A DNA stretch of 64,000 bases, taken from contig JAFDZM010000082.1 of NCBI GenBank assembly GCA_018266915.1, forward strand, positions 1 to 64,000. The letters are read 5' to 3'. Source of the stretch: Bacteroidota bacterium. Its GTDB lineage: Bacteria > Bacteroidota > Bacteroidia > Sphingobacteriales > Sphingobacteriaceae. This document shows, in pieces, positions 37,503 to 46,271 of this stretch. The translations under genes were made by a program, and so were the position numbers. Every line of letters begins with the position of its first letter. The stretch's first letter is position 1. The notes beneath the pieces are model-generated. The model did no database searches. It saw only the letters and a list, made by a program, of their open reading frames with translations, and had not been told where the DNA came from.

Positions 37503-38040
37503 TTGATTGATTTCTAAAAAACGAAAATGACGAATGCCCATACTTTCGCTGCTCTACAAATGCCGGGTGATTGCTCAGGTTTTGCAGCGATTGATGCTCG
37601 ATAATCAATAGCCCATCGGGCAACAATAGATTCTTCTCAAAAACAATTTTGGCGATCTCCGGAATCCGGTTCAGATCATATGGCGGATCGGCAAAGATGA
37701 GATCGTATTGATCCGTTTCCAGTTCAAGATATTTGAAAACATCCGCTTTGTATGTCTTGATTTGCTCTAAACGGTGCTGACGTGCGGTGTCTTTAATATA
37801 ATTAATACAATGTATACTACGGTCGACTGAGATAACTTGCGCAGCTTCCCTGGATGCAAACTCAAAAGAGATATTTCCGGTTCCGGCAAAAAGATCGAGC
37901 ACCTTGATATTTTCAAAATCGATCTGGTTTTGCAGGATGTTGAACAGGGCCTCTTTCGCCAGGTCGGTAGTAGGGCGAACGGGCAAATTCTTAGGCGGAT
38001 TAAGCCTTAGCCCCTTTAAATTGCCACCGATGATCCGCAT
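37492..38040 (-). CDS. rsmD: 16S rRNA guanine(966)-N2 methyltransferase
   Basis: The 182-residue SAM-dependent enzyme starts MRIIGGNLKG, has the SAM motif DLFAGTGNISFE and the catalytic FADPPYDL motif (D/N-P-P-Y) for exocyclic amine methylation of 16S rRNA. Length is normal. It overlaps the upstream DUF3822 gene by 25 bp, a pairing common in Bacteroidota. Confidence 0.94.
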   Translation of the reverse strand: MRIIGGNLKGLRLNPPKNLPVRPTTDLAKEALFNILQNQIDFENIKVLDLFAGTGNISFEFASREAAQVISVDRSIHCINYIKDTARQHRLEQIKTYKADVFKYLELETDQYDLIFADPPYDLNRIPEIAKIVFEKNLLLPDGLLIIEHQSLQNLSNHPAFVEQRKYGHSSFSFFRNQSNEN

Positions 38041-38795
38041 AGCGATAAAGCGGTGAGGGTTAATATATCGTGCGAAGTGGTTTGTTCAGGCAGGGCAAGT
38101 GCACGGAGGTTATTCAGCACCAATTTGCCGAAGAAGCGATCCAGGCGAATGCCATTTTCATCATCCGGACTAATACTGCCACTCAAAACAAGGGTTACAT
38201 CACCCGGCTGCAGTTGCAATTCGCTGGCAACAAGTGTAGCAAAATAAGCCAGTTCATCCGGTACTTCAAACGCAAAGCTATTGTAAAAACGTAGCTTACC
38301 TTCTTTAAAGTTTACAAACTCGGCTTTGTTGCCTTCTACATTCAGGTATACCTGGTTATCCGCCGGATTGTTAGTCGCAATAAGCTTTACCCATCCTTTG
38401 GGCGTAAATACAATACTGTTAATGCCATATTTTTCGGCCACCACATCAACCAATGCCGTATTAGCTTTAAAGATCACCTGGTTGTCAGCATCTAGTGGTT
38501 GAGAGAACACTTTTTCATTACGTTTTACATCCAGGAAACGTGCAAAATCGGCTACTTTCTCCAGGTTAAACAAACTTGCAGGAACAAGTGTAAAATCGGT
38601 GTAAGGCACTCCAACGATATATTGATTATAGCCGGCGGACAACATTTTATTGCTATCCGATGGATGGGTAAGTTCAGTTAGCTCAAGGTTTTCTTTCAGG
38701 ACAAGTAACCTGCCCTGGCCCGCAACAGCATATGAAAACGAATTTAAGCCGATCCTGATCAATAAAGTATAGTCGGCGTGTTGATTTGTGTTCAA
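38016..38795 (-). CDS. DUF3822 family protein
   Basis: The 259-residue protein matches DUF3822, a Bacteroidota family next to rsmD, and has an actin-like ASKHA flavour in its beta-rich halves (FSYAVAGQGRLLVL near the start, VTLVLSGSISPDD near 210). No function is established. It overlaps rsmD by 25 bp and a perfect -7 box lies about 48 bp upstream. Confidence 0.85.
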   Translation of the reverse strand: MNTNQHADYTLLIRIGLNSFSYAVAGQGRLLVLKENLELTELTHPSDSNKMLSAGYNQYIVGVPYTDFTLVPASLFNLEKVADFARFLDVKRNEKVFSQPLDADNQVIFKANTALVDVVAEKYGINSIVFTPKGWVKLIATNNPADNQVYLNVEGNKAEFVNFKEGKLRFYNSFAFEVPDELAYFATLVASELQLQPGDVTLVLSGSISPDDENGIRLDRFFGKLVLNNLRALALPEQTTSHDILTLTALSLCGSSVAI

Positions 38796-38842
38796 GTTAA
38801 TACGATTGTTTTAGATAGTTGCGGTTACGAAGCAGCTATTGG

Positions 38843-38850
38843 CAAAAGTA
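38843..38850 (-). promoter_or_regulatory. -7 promoter box of the DUF3822-rsmD operon
   Basis: TACTTTTG on the minus strand is an exact TAnnTTTG match 48 bp upstream of the ATG. The region upstream of it is the palindrome at 38849-38946. Confidence 0.45.
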
Positions 38851-38946
38851 ATATTTTTGATTTACGATTTACGATTTTAGATGTACGATTTTGTCGGCAA
38901 AATTAAAGCAATTGTAATTCGTAAATCTAAAATCGTAAATAATATT
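38849..38946. repeat. Intergenic imperfect palindrome (word TTTACGATTT)
   Basis: The left arm holds GATTTACGATTTACGATTT and TGTACGATTTT; the right arm has AATTCGTAAATC and TAAAATCGTAAAT. It lies between divergent promoters of the DUF3822 operon and the helicase gene, so it is not simply a terminator. Confidence 0.7.
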
Positions 38947-38954
38947 CCGCATTT

Positions 38955-40388
38955 TTGTTCGTGCCCGCAACAGATCAAATCATTAAAGCTTTCCCGCATG
39001 AACCTACTGCCCAGCAGTTGGAACTGTTTGATAAACTGCATGAGTTTTTGATCAGCGACAATGGCGATGAGTGTTTTATACTCAGGGGCTATGCAGGTAC
39101 AGGTAAAACTACGGTTGTCGGTGCACTGGTAAAAGCACTCAAATATTACAACTATAAGTCTGCATTGTTAGCGCCTACGGGCCGTGCTGCAAAGGTGATT
39201 ACCAATTACTCAGGCCGAAAGGCATTTACTATTCATAAGCGTATTTATCGCCGCAAATCAGCCATGAATATTGATGATGCTTTTCGGCTTGCTGATAATC
39301 TTGCTTCTGACACTTTGTTTATAGTTGATGAAGCCTCTATGATCTCAGACGCATTAACCGGTAATACCCGCGAAACCCTGCTTCATGACCTGGTGAGCTA
39401 TGTTTACAATACCAAAAACTGCAAGCTGATGCTGGTAGGCGACACCGCGCAATTGCCGCCTGTCGGTGCTGATAATAGTCCGGCACTTGATGTAAAACTG
39501 ATGAAAACTGAGTTTGCCTTGGAAATGTTCAGCTTTGAACTGACAGGCGTGCTTCGCCAGCAAAAGGATTCGGGTATTTTGCTGAATGCAACCTCATTGA
39601 GGGATATCATTAGAAAAGGTAAGGTCGTCACGCCTCAAATAATTACCAAAGGCTACAAGGATGTTTACCGCATGACGGGTGAGCGGCTGGAAGAAGGCCT
39701 CAACTATGCCTACAATAAATACGGCTATGATGGCACTTTAATCGTTTGTCGGTCAAATAAAAATGCAAACCTGTATAACAAACAAATACGTGGGCGCATT
39801 TTATTGCGCGAAGAAGAATTAACTGGTGGCGACCAGGTGATGGTGGTACGCAATAATTATTTTTGGCTGCAGGATCAGGAGGAGGGAAGCACCGGGTTTA
39901 TTGCCAATGGCGACATTGCCCGGATAAAAAAAGTGCGCCGCTTTGAAGAAATGTATGGCTTTCGCTTTGCTGATGTGCAATTAGAGTTTATAGATTATGC
40001 AGAAGATCCGGTGGTAGAATGCAAAATACTGCTGGATACACTTTACTCCGAAGCTCCGGCATTGCCGCTGACCGATCAGAAGAAGTTCTTTTTAGAGGTG
40101 ATGAAGGACTATGACCATATCGCCAGTCGCAAAGCCAAACTGGATGAATTAAAGCTCAATCCATATTATAACGCCCTGCAGATAAAATTCGCCTATGCTG
40201 TTACCTGCCATAAAGCCCAGGGGGGACAATGGGAAGCTGTATTCGTCGATCAGGGATACCTGACCGAAGAAATGATCAATATGGATTTTCTGCGTTGGTT
40301 TTATACGGCCTGCACACGGGCATCACGGGAGCTGTTTTTGGTGAATTTTGATAAGATGTTTTTTGAAACGAATGCGGAATTCGAGTAA
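38955..40388 (+). CDS. AAA-family ATP-dependent DNA helicase (RecD2-like)
   Basis: The 477-residue SF1 helicase has Walker A GYAGTGKT (45-52), Walker B VDEASMI, the motif III region LMLVGDTAQLPPVG, and the C-terminal YAVTCHKAQGGQW typical of RecD/UvrD-like helicases. It should translocate 5' to 3' on DNA, acting in repair or recombination. The start is a TTG (38955) or the GTG two codons later (38961); no ATG fits. It lacks the N-terminal region of full RecD2. Confidence 0.88.
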   Translation: MFVPATDQIIKAFPHEPTAQQLELFDKLHEFLISDNGDECFILRGYAGTGKTTVVGALVKALKYYNYKSALLAPTGRAAKVITNYSGRKAFTIHKRIYRRKSAMNIDDAFRLADNLASDTLFIVDEASMISDALTGNTRETLLHDLVSYVYNTKNCKLMLVGDTAQLPPVGADNSPALDVKLMKTEFALEMFSFELTGVLRQQKDSGILLNATSLRDIIRKGKVVTPQIITKGYKDVYRMTGERLEEGLNYAYNKYGYDGTLIVCRSNKNANLYNKQIRGRILLREEELTGGDQVMVVRNNYFWLQDQEEGSTGFIANGDIARIKKVRRFEEMYGFRFADVQLEFIDYAEDPVVECKILLDTLYSEAPALPLTDQKKFFLEVMKDYDHIASRKAKLDELKLNPYYNALQIKFAYAVTCHKAQGGQWEAVFVDQGYLTEEMINMDFLRWFYTACTRASRELFLVNFDKMFFETNAEFE

Positions 40389-40432
40389 TTAAATTCAAAT
40401 CATGTCAATCTAAAAAATCTCTCAATCGTGTA

Positions 40433-41764
40433 CTAGTCGACAGTAGGCAATTTAATAATAAAGGTAGAGCCCTTTTTCTCCTCACTGGTCACATCGATAC
40501 TACCCTGGTGGTTTTCGATGATCTGTTTGGAGATGCTTAATCCCAAACCGGTGGATTGCTCACCCCGCAGGCCCGGACGCCGCGCTTTAGAGAAACGTTC
40601 AAAAATATGTGGCAACAGTTCTTCGGGTATGCCCAGGCCGTAGTCCCTCACTTCTATGATGGCACTGCCATTTTTTGCGCTCAGGTATATTTCGATCTTA
40701 TTGTTATTCTTTGAAAATTTCAATGCATTAGTGATCAGATTATCCATTACCCTTTGAAATTTCTCGCAATTTATCTCCACATATACCTGGTTTTTGGAGC
40801 TTATCAGGAAGATGTTGTTCTTAGCTTCCTTCTGAATTTTCCACTCATTGATAATGTTCTTCAAAAAGTGGTTCATTTCAGTACGCTGCGTTTCAACAAT
40901 ATTGATATTTTCGTTATTGGCAGCATCCAGCAGGTCGGCAATGATACCACGAGCCTTCACACATGAGGTCTTGATCATCTCCAGGTTTTCTTTTGTCTCC
41001 TGGTCTATTTCTTCCATTTCCATCATCAATGCCAGCGTTTCAATAGCGCCTATAGGGTTACGCAGGTCGTGCGCCACCATACCCAGGATTTCATTTTTAA
41101 ATGCACCGGCTTTTTCAATGGCGATATTTTTCTCCCGGATATCCACAAGTTGCAAAAAGTAACTTGACTTATAGGAATAAAAATATCTCGATATAAAATA
41201 AAAGCAGAACAACATGATAACCGATATTAACTGGTTATAGATCATCTCCATACCCTCGTTTTGGGTATTGTACAACAAAGCGGTAAACAACCCTTCTGTT
41301 ATAAAAATCAACACTAAAGCCTCATCCCATTCAAATACAAACACCACGCTAATAATGCTTAATGCGGTAAGGTAAATGGTCATCGAATTGCGTGGATCGG
41401 AGGTAGCAATAAAGCTGGAAAACATACCGCTCAGGATAATGTACAACGCAAACAAAAAGACAAAAAGGGTCATCACAAAGTTGGCCTTCTTTTGTTTGTT
41501 ATATAGGTAGATGAGCAGATAGCTGCAACCCAAGAAGATAGGCGTTATGGCGATATATAGCCAATTGGTAAAATTAAATTCGGGATAGTTTTGTGCCCGG
41601 GTAAGACTTTCGGGGAACACAGCATAGAGTAAACGCAATACAACGTTAAGGATCAGGAAGATGATACTACCTGTCCTTACAGCTCCAAGGTTTTTAAGCG
41701 TATAATAGTCGCGGTATGAAATCCGGGTTTTACCCCTGACCTTATGATTGTTTTGGTTACTCAA
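40433..41764 (-). CDS. Membrane sensor histidine kinase
   Basis: The 443-residue protein has about six transmembrane helices (residues about 30-200) with short loops, then HisKA with the phospho-acceptor His in MVAHDLRNPIGA near residue 230, and HATPase (DNLITNALKFS, DYGLGIP, STGLGLSIS). It may sense membrane state. No response regulator is adjacent, so it is an orphan kinase. It is divergent from clpB. Confidence 0.92.
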   Translation of the reverse strand: MSNQNNHKVRGKTRISYRDYYTLKNLGAVRTGSIIFLILNVVLRLLYAVFPESLTRAQNYPEFNFTNWLYIAITPIFLGCSYLLIYLYNKQKKANFVMTLFVFLFALYIILSGMFSSFIATSDPRNSMTIYLTALSIISVVFVFEWDEALVLIFITEGLFTALLYNTQNEGMEMIYNQLISVIMLFCFYFISRYFYSYKSSYFLQLVDIREKNIAIEKAGAFKNEILGMVAHDLRNPIGAIETLALMMEMEEIDQETKENLEMIKTSCVKARGIIADLLDAANNENINIVETQRTEMNHFLKNIINEWKIQKEAKNNIFLISSKNQVYVEINCEKFQRVMDNLITNALKFSKNNNKIEIYLSAKNGSAIIEVRDYGLGIPEELLPHIFERFSKARRPGLRGEQSTGLGLSISKQIIENHQGSIDVTSEEKKGSTFIIKLPTVD

Positions 41765-41969
41765 TACATTAAATTATGGTATATCAAAGATAAAAAAATT
41801 AGGAATATTCACAAGCAGCAATAGGGTTTTACTACCTGATAATGTTTCGGTTATGGGTATAAAAGTAGACAAAATGTCTTTCAAAACTATTTTCGTAGTG
41901 ACATTTTTGCATTTTTAACGATATGGCAATTTATTTGATGTCATAGTATACATACAATAATCAATTACC

Positions 41970-44582
41970 ATGAATTTTAACAACTTTACCATAAAAGCAC
42001 AGGAAGCCGTACAGAAGGCTTCTGAGATTGCAACTGGCAACCAGCAGCAGGCAATTGAGAATGCTCATTTGCTGAAAGGCTTGTTATTGGTTGATGAGAA
42101 TGTGATCTCCTATTTATTAAAAAAGCTGAACGTTAACCTTAACCGGTTGAATGACAACCTGGATGAGCAGATTGCATCCTATCCAAAGGTGAGCGGCAGC
42201 AATATTTACTTATCATCAGAAACTAACTCCGCTTTGCAGAAGGCGCAATCGTACCTTAAAGAATTTAAAGACGAGTTTGTATCTGTGGAACATATTTTAT
42301 TAGGCATCCTGGCAGCCGGTGGCAAAACCAGCACTGTGCTGAAGGACATGGGCGTGAATGAAAAAGACCTTAAAAAAGCCATTATTGAATTGCGTGGCGA
42401 TACCAAGGTGACCGACCAGAACGCCGAAGCTACCTATAACGCCTTAAACAAATATGCCCGTAACCTGAATGAGTATGCCGAATCAGGCAAACTCGACCCG
42501 GTTATTGGCCGTGATGAAGAGATCAGACGTGTAATACAAATATTATCACGCCGTACCAAAAATAACCCGATCCTGGTAGGTGAGCCGGGCGTTGGTAAAA
42601 CTGCCATTGCTGAAGGTATTGCTTTCAGGATCATCAAAGGCGATGTGCCAGAGAACCTGAAAACTAAAACTGTTTACTCATTGGATATGGGTGCACTGAT
42701 TGCAGGCGCCAAATATAAAGGTGAGTTTGAAGAGCGTTTAAAGGCGGTTATTAAAGAAGTAACGCAGGCCGATGGCGAGATCGTCCTGTTTATAGACGAA
42801 ATACATACCCTGGTTGGTGCAGGTGGCGGCGAGGGCGCCATGGATGCTGCAAACATTCTGAAACCAGCGTTAGCGCGTGGAGAGCTAAGGGCGATAGGCG
42901 CTACCACCCTGAATGAGTATCAGAAATACTTTGAAAAAGATAAAGCCTTGGAACGCCGTTTCCAGATGGTGATGGTGGATGAGCCTGATACTCAGGATGC
43001 CATTTCAATCCTGCGTGGTTTGAAAGAGCGTTACGAAACACATCATAAAGTGCATATCCGTGACGAAGCGATCATAGCAGCTGTCGAAATGTCACAACGT
43101 TATATTTCCGACAGGTTCTTACCGGATAAAGCTATCGACTTAATGGACGAAGCTGCTTCAAAATTGCGTTTGGAGATGGACTCCGTGCCTGAAGAGGTAG
43201 ACGAACTTGACCGTAAGATCATGCAGCTCGAAATTGAGCGTGAGGCGATAAAAAGGGAAAAAGACGAAAAACGCGTAAGCGAATTAAGTGAAGAAATAGC
43301 CAATCTTTCATCACAGCGTGATTCACTACGTGCACAATGGAAGAGCGAAAAGGATGTGGTGGACAACATCAACCAAAAGGTTGAACAGATTGAAAACTTT
43401 AAACTGGAAGCCGATCAGGCCGAACGGGCCGGTGATTATGGTAAGGTAGCCGAATTGCGCTATGGCCGTATCAAAGAGGCCCAGGATGAGGTAGAGAAAC
43501 TGAAAGCCACTTTACTGGAAAACCAGAAAGAACATCGCATGCTGAAGGAAGAAGTTACTGCCGAAGATATTGCAGGCGTAGTTTCGCGCTGGACAGGCAT
43601 ACCGGTTTCTAAAATGATACAAAGCGAACGAGAAAAGCTGCTTCACCTGGAAGATGAGCTGCACAAACGTGTGGCAGGGCAGGAGGAAGCGATTGAAGCC
43701 ATCAGCGATGCCATCCGCCGCAGCCGTGCCGGTTTGCAGGATAAAAAGAAGCCTATAGGTTCGTTTATATTCCTGGGTACTACCGGTGTTGGTAAAACTG
43801 AGTTAGCGAAAGCTTTGGCCGAATACCTGTTCAATGACGAAAATGCGCTGGTGCGTATTGATATGTCAGAATACCAGGAACGTCATGCAGTCTCTCGCCT
43901 GATCGGTGCGCCTCCGGGCTATGTGGGGTACGATGAAGGCGGTCAGCTGACTGAAGCTGTTCGTCGTAAACCATACAGTGTGATATTGTTAGACGAGATT
44001 GAAAAGGCTCACCCGGATGTATTCAATATCCTGTTGCAGGTGCTGGATGATGGCCGCTTGACCGACAATAAGGGCCGGGTGGTGAATTTTAAGAATACCA
44101 TTATCATCATGACCTCGAACATCGGCTCGAACCTGATACAGGAAAACTTTCAGGATTATGACGAAAAGAATAAAGAAACTGTGATTGCCAAAACCAAGAA
44201 CCAATTGTTCGAGCTGTTGAGGCAAACTATCCGTCCGGAGTTTTTGAACCGTATCGATGAGATCATCATGTTTACTCCGCTCAGCCGCGATGAGATAGGC
44301 GAAATTGTGAAACTGCAGTTTAAGCATGTACAGGATTCGCTGGCCGAAATGGGTGTAAGCATCGAAGCTTCAGACGAAGCCTTAGACTGGCTGGCACAGT
44401 TAGGCTACGACCCACAGTTTGGTGCAAGGCCGCTGAAGCGTGTGATCCAGAAGAAGATTTTGAACGAGTTGTCTAAACAGATCCTTAGCGGCAAGATAGA
44501 CAAGGACAGCAAGATAAAACTGGACATGTTTGACAACCAGTTCGTATTCCTGAACACCCACGAACCGGAACACGCAGGATAA
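41970..44582 (+). CDS. clpB: ATP-dependent disaggregase ClpB
   Basis: The 870-residue Hsp100 protein has the N-domain (about 1-145), NBD1 with Walker A GEPGVGKTA, the long coiled-coil middle domain (about 400-520) and NBD2 with GTTGVGKTE and a sensor-2 GARPLKR. It works with DnaK to resolve protein aggregates. The middle domain distinguishes it from ClpA and ClpC. A strong terminator follows. The 205-bp region upstream shows no CIRCE element. Confidence 0.96.
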   Translation: MNFNNFTIKAQEAVQKASEIATGNQQQAIENAHLLKGLLLVDENVISYLLKKLNVNLNRLNDNLDEQIASYPKVSGSNIYLSSETNSALQKAQSYLKEFKDEFVSVEHILLGILAAGGKTSTVLKDMGVNEKDLKKAIIELRGDTKVTDQNAEATYNALNKYARNLNEYAESGKLDPVIGRDEEIRRVIQILSRRTKNNPILVGEPGVGKTAIAEGIAFRIIKGDVPENLKTKTVYSLDMGALIAGAKYKGEFEERLKAVIKEVTQADGEIVLFIDEIHTLVGAGGGEGAMDAANILKPALARGELRAIGATTLNEYQKYFEKDKALERRFQMVMVDEPDTQDAISILRGLKERYETHHKVHIRDEAIIAAVEMSQRYISDRFLPDKAIDLMDEAASKLRLEMDSVPEEVDELDRKIMQLEIEREAIKREKDEKRVSELSEEIANLSSQRDSLRAQWKSEKDVVDNINQKVEQIENFKLEADQAERAGDYGKVAELRYGRIKEAQDEVEKLKATLLENQKEHRMLKEEVTAEDIAGVVSRWTGIPVSKMIQSEREKLLHLEDELHKRVAGQEEAIEAISDAIRRSRAGLQDKKKPIGSFIFLGTTGVGKTELAKALAEYLFNDENALVRIDMSEYQERHAVSRLIGAPPGYVGYDEGGQLTEAVRRKPYSVILLDEIEKAHPDVFNILLQVLDDGRLTDNKGRVVNFKNTIIIMTSNIGSNLIQENFQDYDEKNKETVIAKTKNQLFELLRQTIRPEFLNRIDEIIMFTPLSRDEIGEIVKLQFKHVQDSLAEMGVSIEASDEALDWLAQLGYDPQFGARPLKRVIQKKILNELSKQILSGKIDKDSKIKLDMFDNQFVFLNTHEPEHAG

Positions 44583-44616
44583 TAAGTCAATTGATTAATT
44601 TTAGCTATATATCAGG

Positions 44617-44640
44617 AAGCCACCGAAAGGTGGCTTTTCT
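44617..44640 (+). terminator. Intrinsic terminator of clpB
   Basis: A perfect 8-bp stem AAGCCACC/GGTGGCTT with a GAAA tetraloop is followed by TTCT, 34 bp past the clpB stop. The next gene converges, so it may serve both directions. Confidence 0.85.
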
Positions 44641-44652
44641 GTTTTGTAATGG

Positions 44653-45273
44653 TTATTTGCTTGGTGTGATCTTCACATTCTTCCATTCACCGTCACTATC
44701 AGTCCAAAGCCCGATCATTGTACCATCATAATGTACAAGCGGCTCCACTACCAGTGATGGTGTAGTGTTTCCATTGACGTATACTTTTATATTGTTGCCA
44801 TCAACGGTTATCCGTGCATGAAACCATTGATTGGGGTCAGGGGCAGGGGTGATGGGTTGCTCATACTTAAGGGGGAACTCATTCCGGAGCTTTTCCCATC
44901 CAAATTTGGGAGGAGCGATATATTGTACGGCATGTAGTTTTCTCAAAGGTCCAGTTGTCCGGAAATTAAAGGGGCGGAAATAAACAGCTTCAAATGTTGA
45001 ATCATTTATCCCATGAAAAGCAATCCCGACAAAACTTTTTTGGTAGACATCTTTTCCTTTAATATCAACCTCAATGGTCCCGTTGGTAAACTTTGTATTA
45101 TTAAGCCAGGCATGACCTTCGCCTTCTCCATCGTTCAGATGAATGCTTTTGGGCTCTGGTCCGGGGCTTATTGTTCTGTTAAAAACGGTGTACTTCTTTT
45201 GCAATTCTTCGGATGACTGGGCGAAGCAATTGAATGTGCTGAGAAGTAAGATAACGAGGATTAAGTTTTTCAT
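44653..45273 (-). CDS. Secreted concanavalin A-like (DUF1080-type) protein
   Basis: The 206-residue protein has a signal peptide (cleaved after about residue 18, NCFAQ) and one beta-sandwich of the LamG/DUF1080 type (FTNGTIEVDIKGKD, FVGIAFHG, WFHARITVDGNNIKVYVNG, MIGLWTDSDGEWKNVKI). Such domains bind or cleave glycans (3-keto-disaccharide hydrolase family). It is a single-domain form of normal size with unknown substrate. Confidence 0.8.
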   Translation of the reverse strand: MKNLILVILLLSTFNCFAQSSEELQKKYTVFNRTISPGPEPKSIHLNDGEGEGHAWLNNTKFTNGTIEVDIKGKDVYQKSFVGIAFHGINDSTFEAVYFRPFNFRTTGPLRKLHAVQYIAPPKFGWEKLRNEFPLKYEQPITPAPDPNQWFHARITVDGNNIKVYVNGNTTPSLVVEPLVHYDGTMIGLWTDSDGEWKNVKITPSK

Positions 45274-45390
45274 AGCCTGGCGGTAAATTTTAGGAATAAA
45301 TTTCCGGATAATGGTCAGCTATATAAATTCATTTTCTGTTCAAGTTTTTTCAAGTTAATGAAGGCAACAGAAAAACACATTATTCTGCTT

Positions 45391-45482
45391 ATTTCTTTGT
45401 GACCTCTGTGCAAAATCTCTGAACTCTCTGTTGTTAATTCTACCACAAAGAACACGGAGAAAAGAGAGCAAAGTACACAGAG
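45391..45482. repeat. Intergenic imperfect palindrome (word CTCTGTG / CACAAAG)
   Basis: The left arm CTTTGTGACCTCTGTG with CTCTGAACTCTCTG meets the right arm CCACAAAGAACACGGAG and ACACAGAG. Similar words (CACAAAGAACAC...) occur between genes of many environmental Bacteroidota. It lies downstream of the DUF2461 gene. Confidence 0.7.
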
Positions 45483-45484
45483 TT

Positions 45485-46177
45485 TTATTCAACTATCGAT
45501 ATCCCATTCGCATCCGTCGTCAACACCTCACTCATATAATCCAAAAATGGGCGCAGATTTTTAAAGGCATTATTCACTATAAATAAAAAATCAGGACTGA
45601 GCACTTCTTCATCGGTAAACTCATGCCTGAACATAAATTGTTTGTGTCGTAAGAGATCAATGGCCGGATGATCCTTGGCAAAGCCTCGCGGTGCAGATAC
45701 TAACTTTTCACCTCTTATGTTGCCGAAAGTTTCTTTCAGGATTGGATTGGCTAGCATGTTTCTCCAGTCTTCGTAATTATCATCGATATCCTGACGTATG
45801 CGTTTCATATCATCCGGTACCGGGCCGAAAAATCCGCCGACTATTCTTGAATCACCTGGTTCAATCCTTAAATAATAACCTCCTCGCAGCTTTTTAGTGG
45901 CCCGTCTGAATGCACAACTCCAGTGCTTGTTATATGGCGTTTTGTCTTTCGAAAACCGAACATCTTTATATATCCTGAACATGGCTTTCCTTCCCGATTG
46001 CGTCTCGATCCTGTCATGTTTGTTCAATTCACCGATCAGTGCGTCGGCAAAAGCAACAATGTTATTGTGCGCTTCTGTATAACGGTCTTTATGCTGATTG
46101 AACCACTCGCGGTTATTGTTTTGAGACAGATCTTTTAAAAATTCAATCGAATCCTTTTTTATGGAGACAGTAGTCAT
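45485..46177 (-). CDS. DUF2461 (TIGR02453) family protein
   Basis: The ATG at 46177 gives 230 residues. Family hallmarks are FLKDLSQNNNREWF near the start, MFRIYKDVRFSKDKTPYNKH, GGYYLRIEPG and the closing FKNLRPFLDY. The protein is cytosolic and of unknown function. An in-frame ATG at 46219 would add 14 residues but runs toward the terminator upstream, so it is not preferred. Confidence 0.85.
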   Translation of the reverse strand: MTTVSIKKDSIEFLKDLSQNNNREWFNQHKDRYTEAHNNIVAFADALIGELNKHDRIETQSGRKAMFRIYKDVRFSKDKTPYNKHWSCAFRRATKKLRGGYYLRIEPGDSRIVGGFFGPVPDDMKRIRQDIDDNYEDWRNMLANPILKETFGNIRGEKLVSAPRGFAKDHPAIDLLRHKQFMFRHEFTDEEVLSPDFLFIVNNAFKNLRPFLDYMSEVLTTDANGISIVE

Positions 46178-46225
46178 TCTATTGGTGATATGATATTCCA
46201 AATCTAACCAAATGCCCATTAAACA

Positions 46226-46258
46226 AAAAAGCTCCCCTGATATTCAGGAGAGCTTTTT
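46226..46258. terminator. Strong bidirectional terminator
   Basis: AAAAGCTC-C-CCTGA pairs with TCAGG-A-GAGCTTTT around a TAT loop (one C/A mismatch), with A-run and T-run on the two sides. It closes the YXWGXW gene transcript on the minus strand, 14 bp past its stop. Confidence 0.85.
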
Positions 46259-46271
46259 ACGCATTTCGATT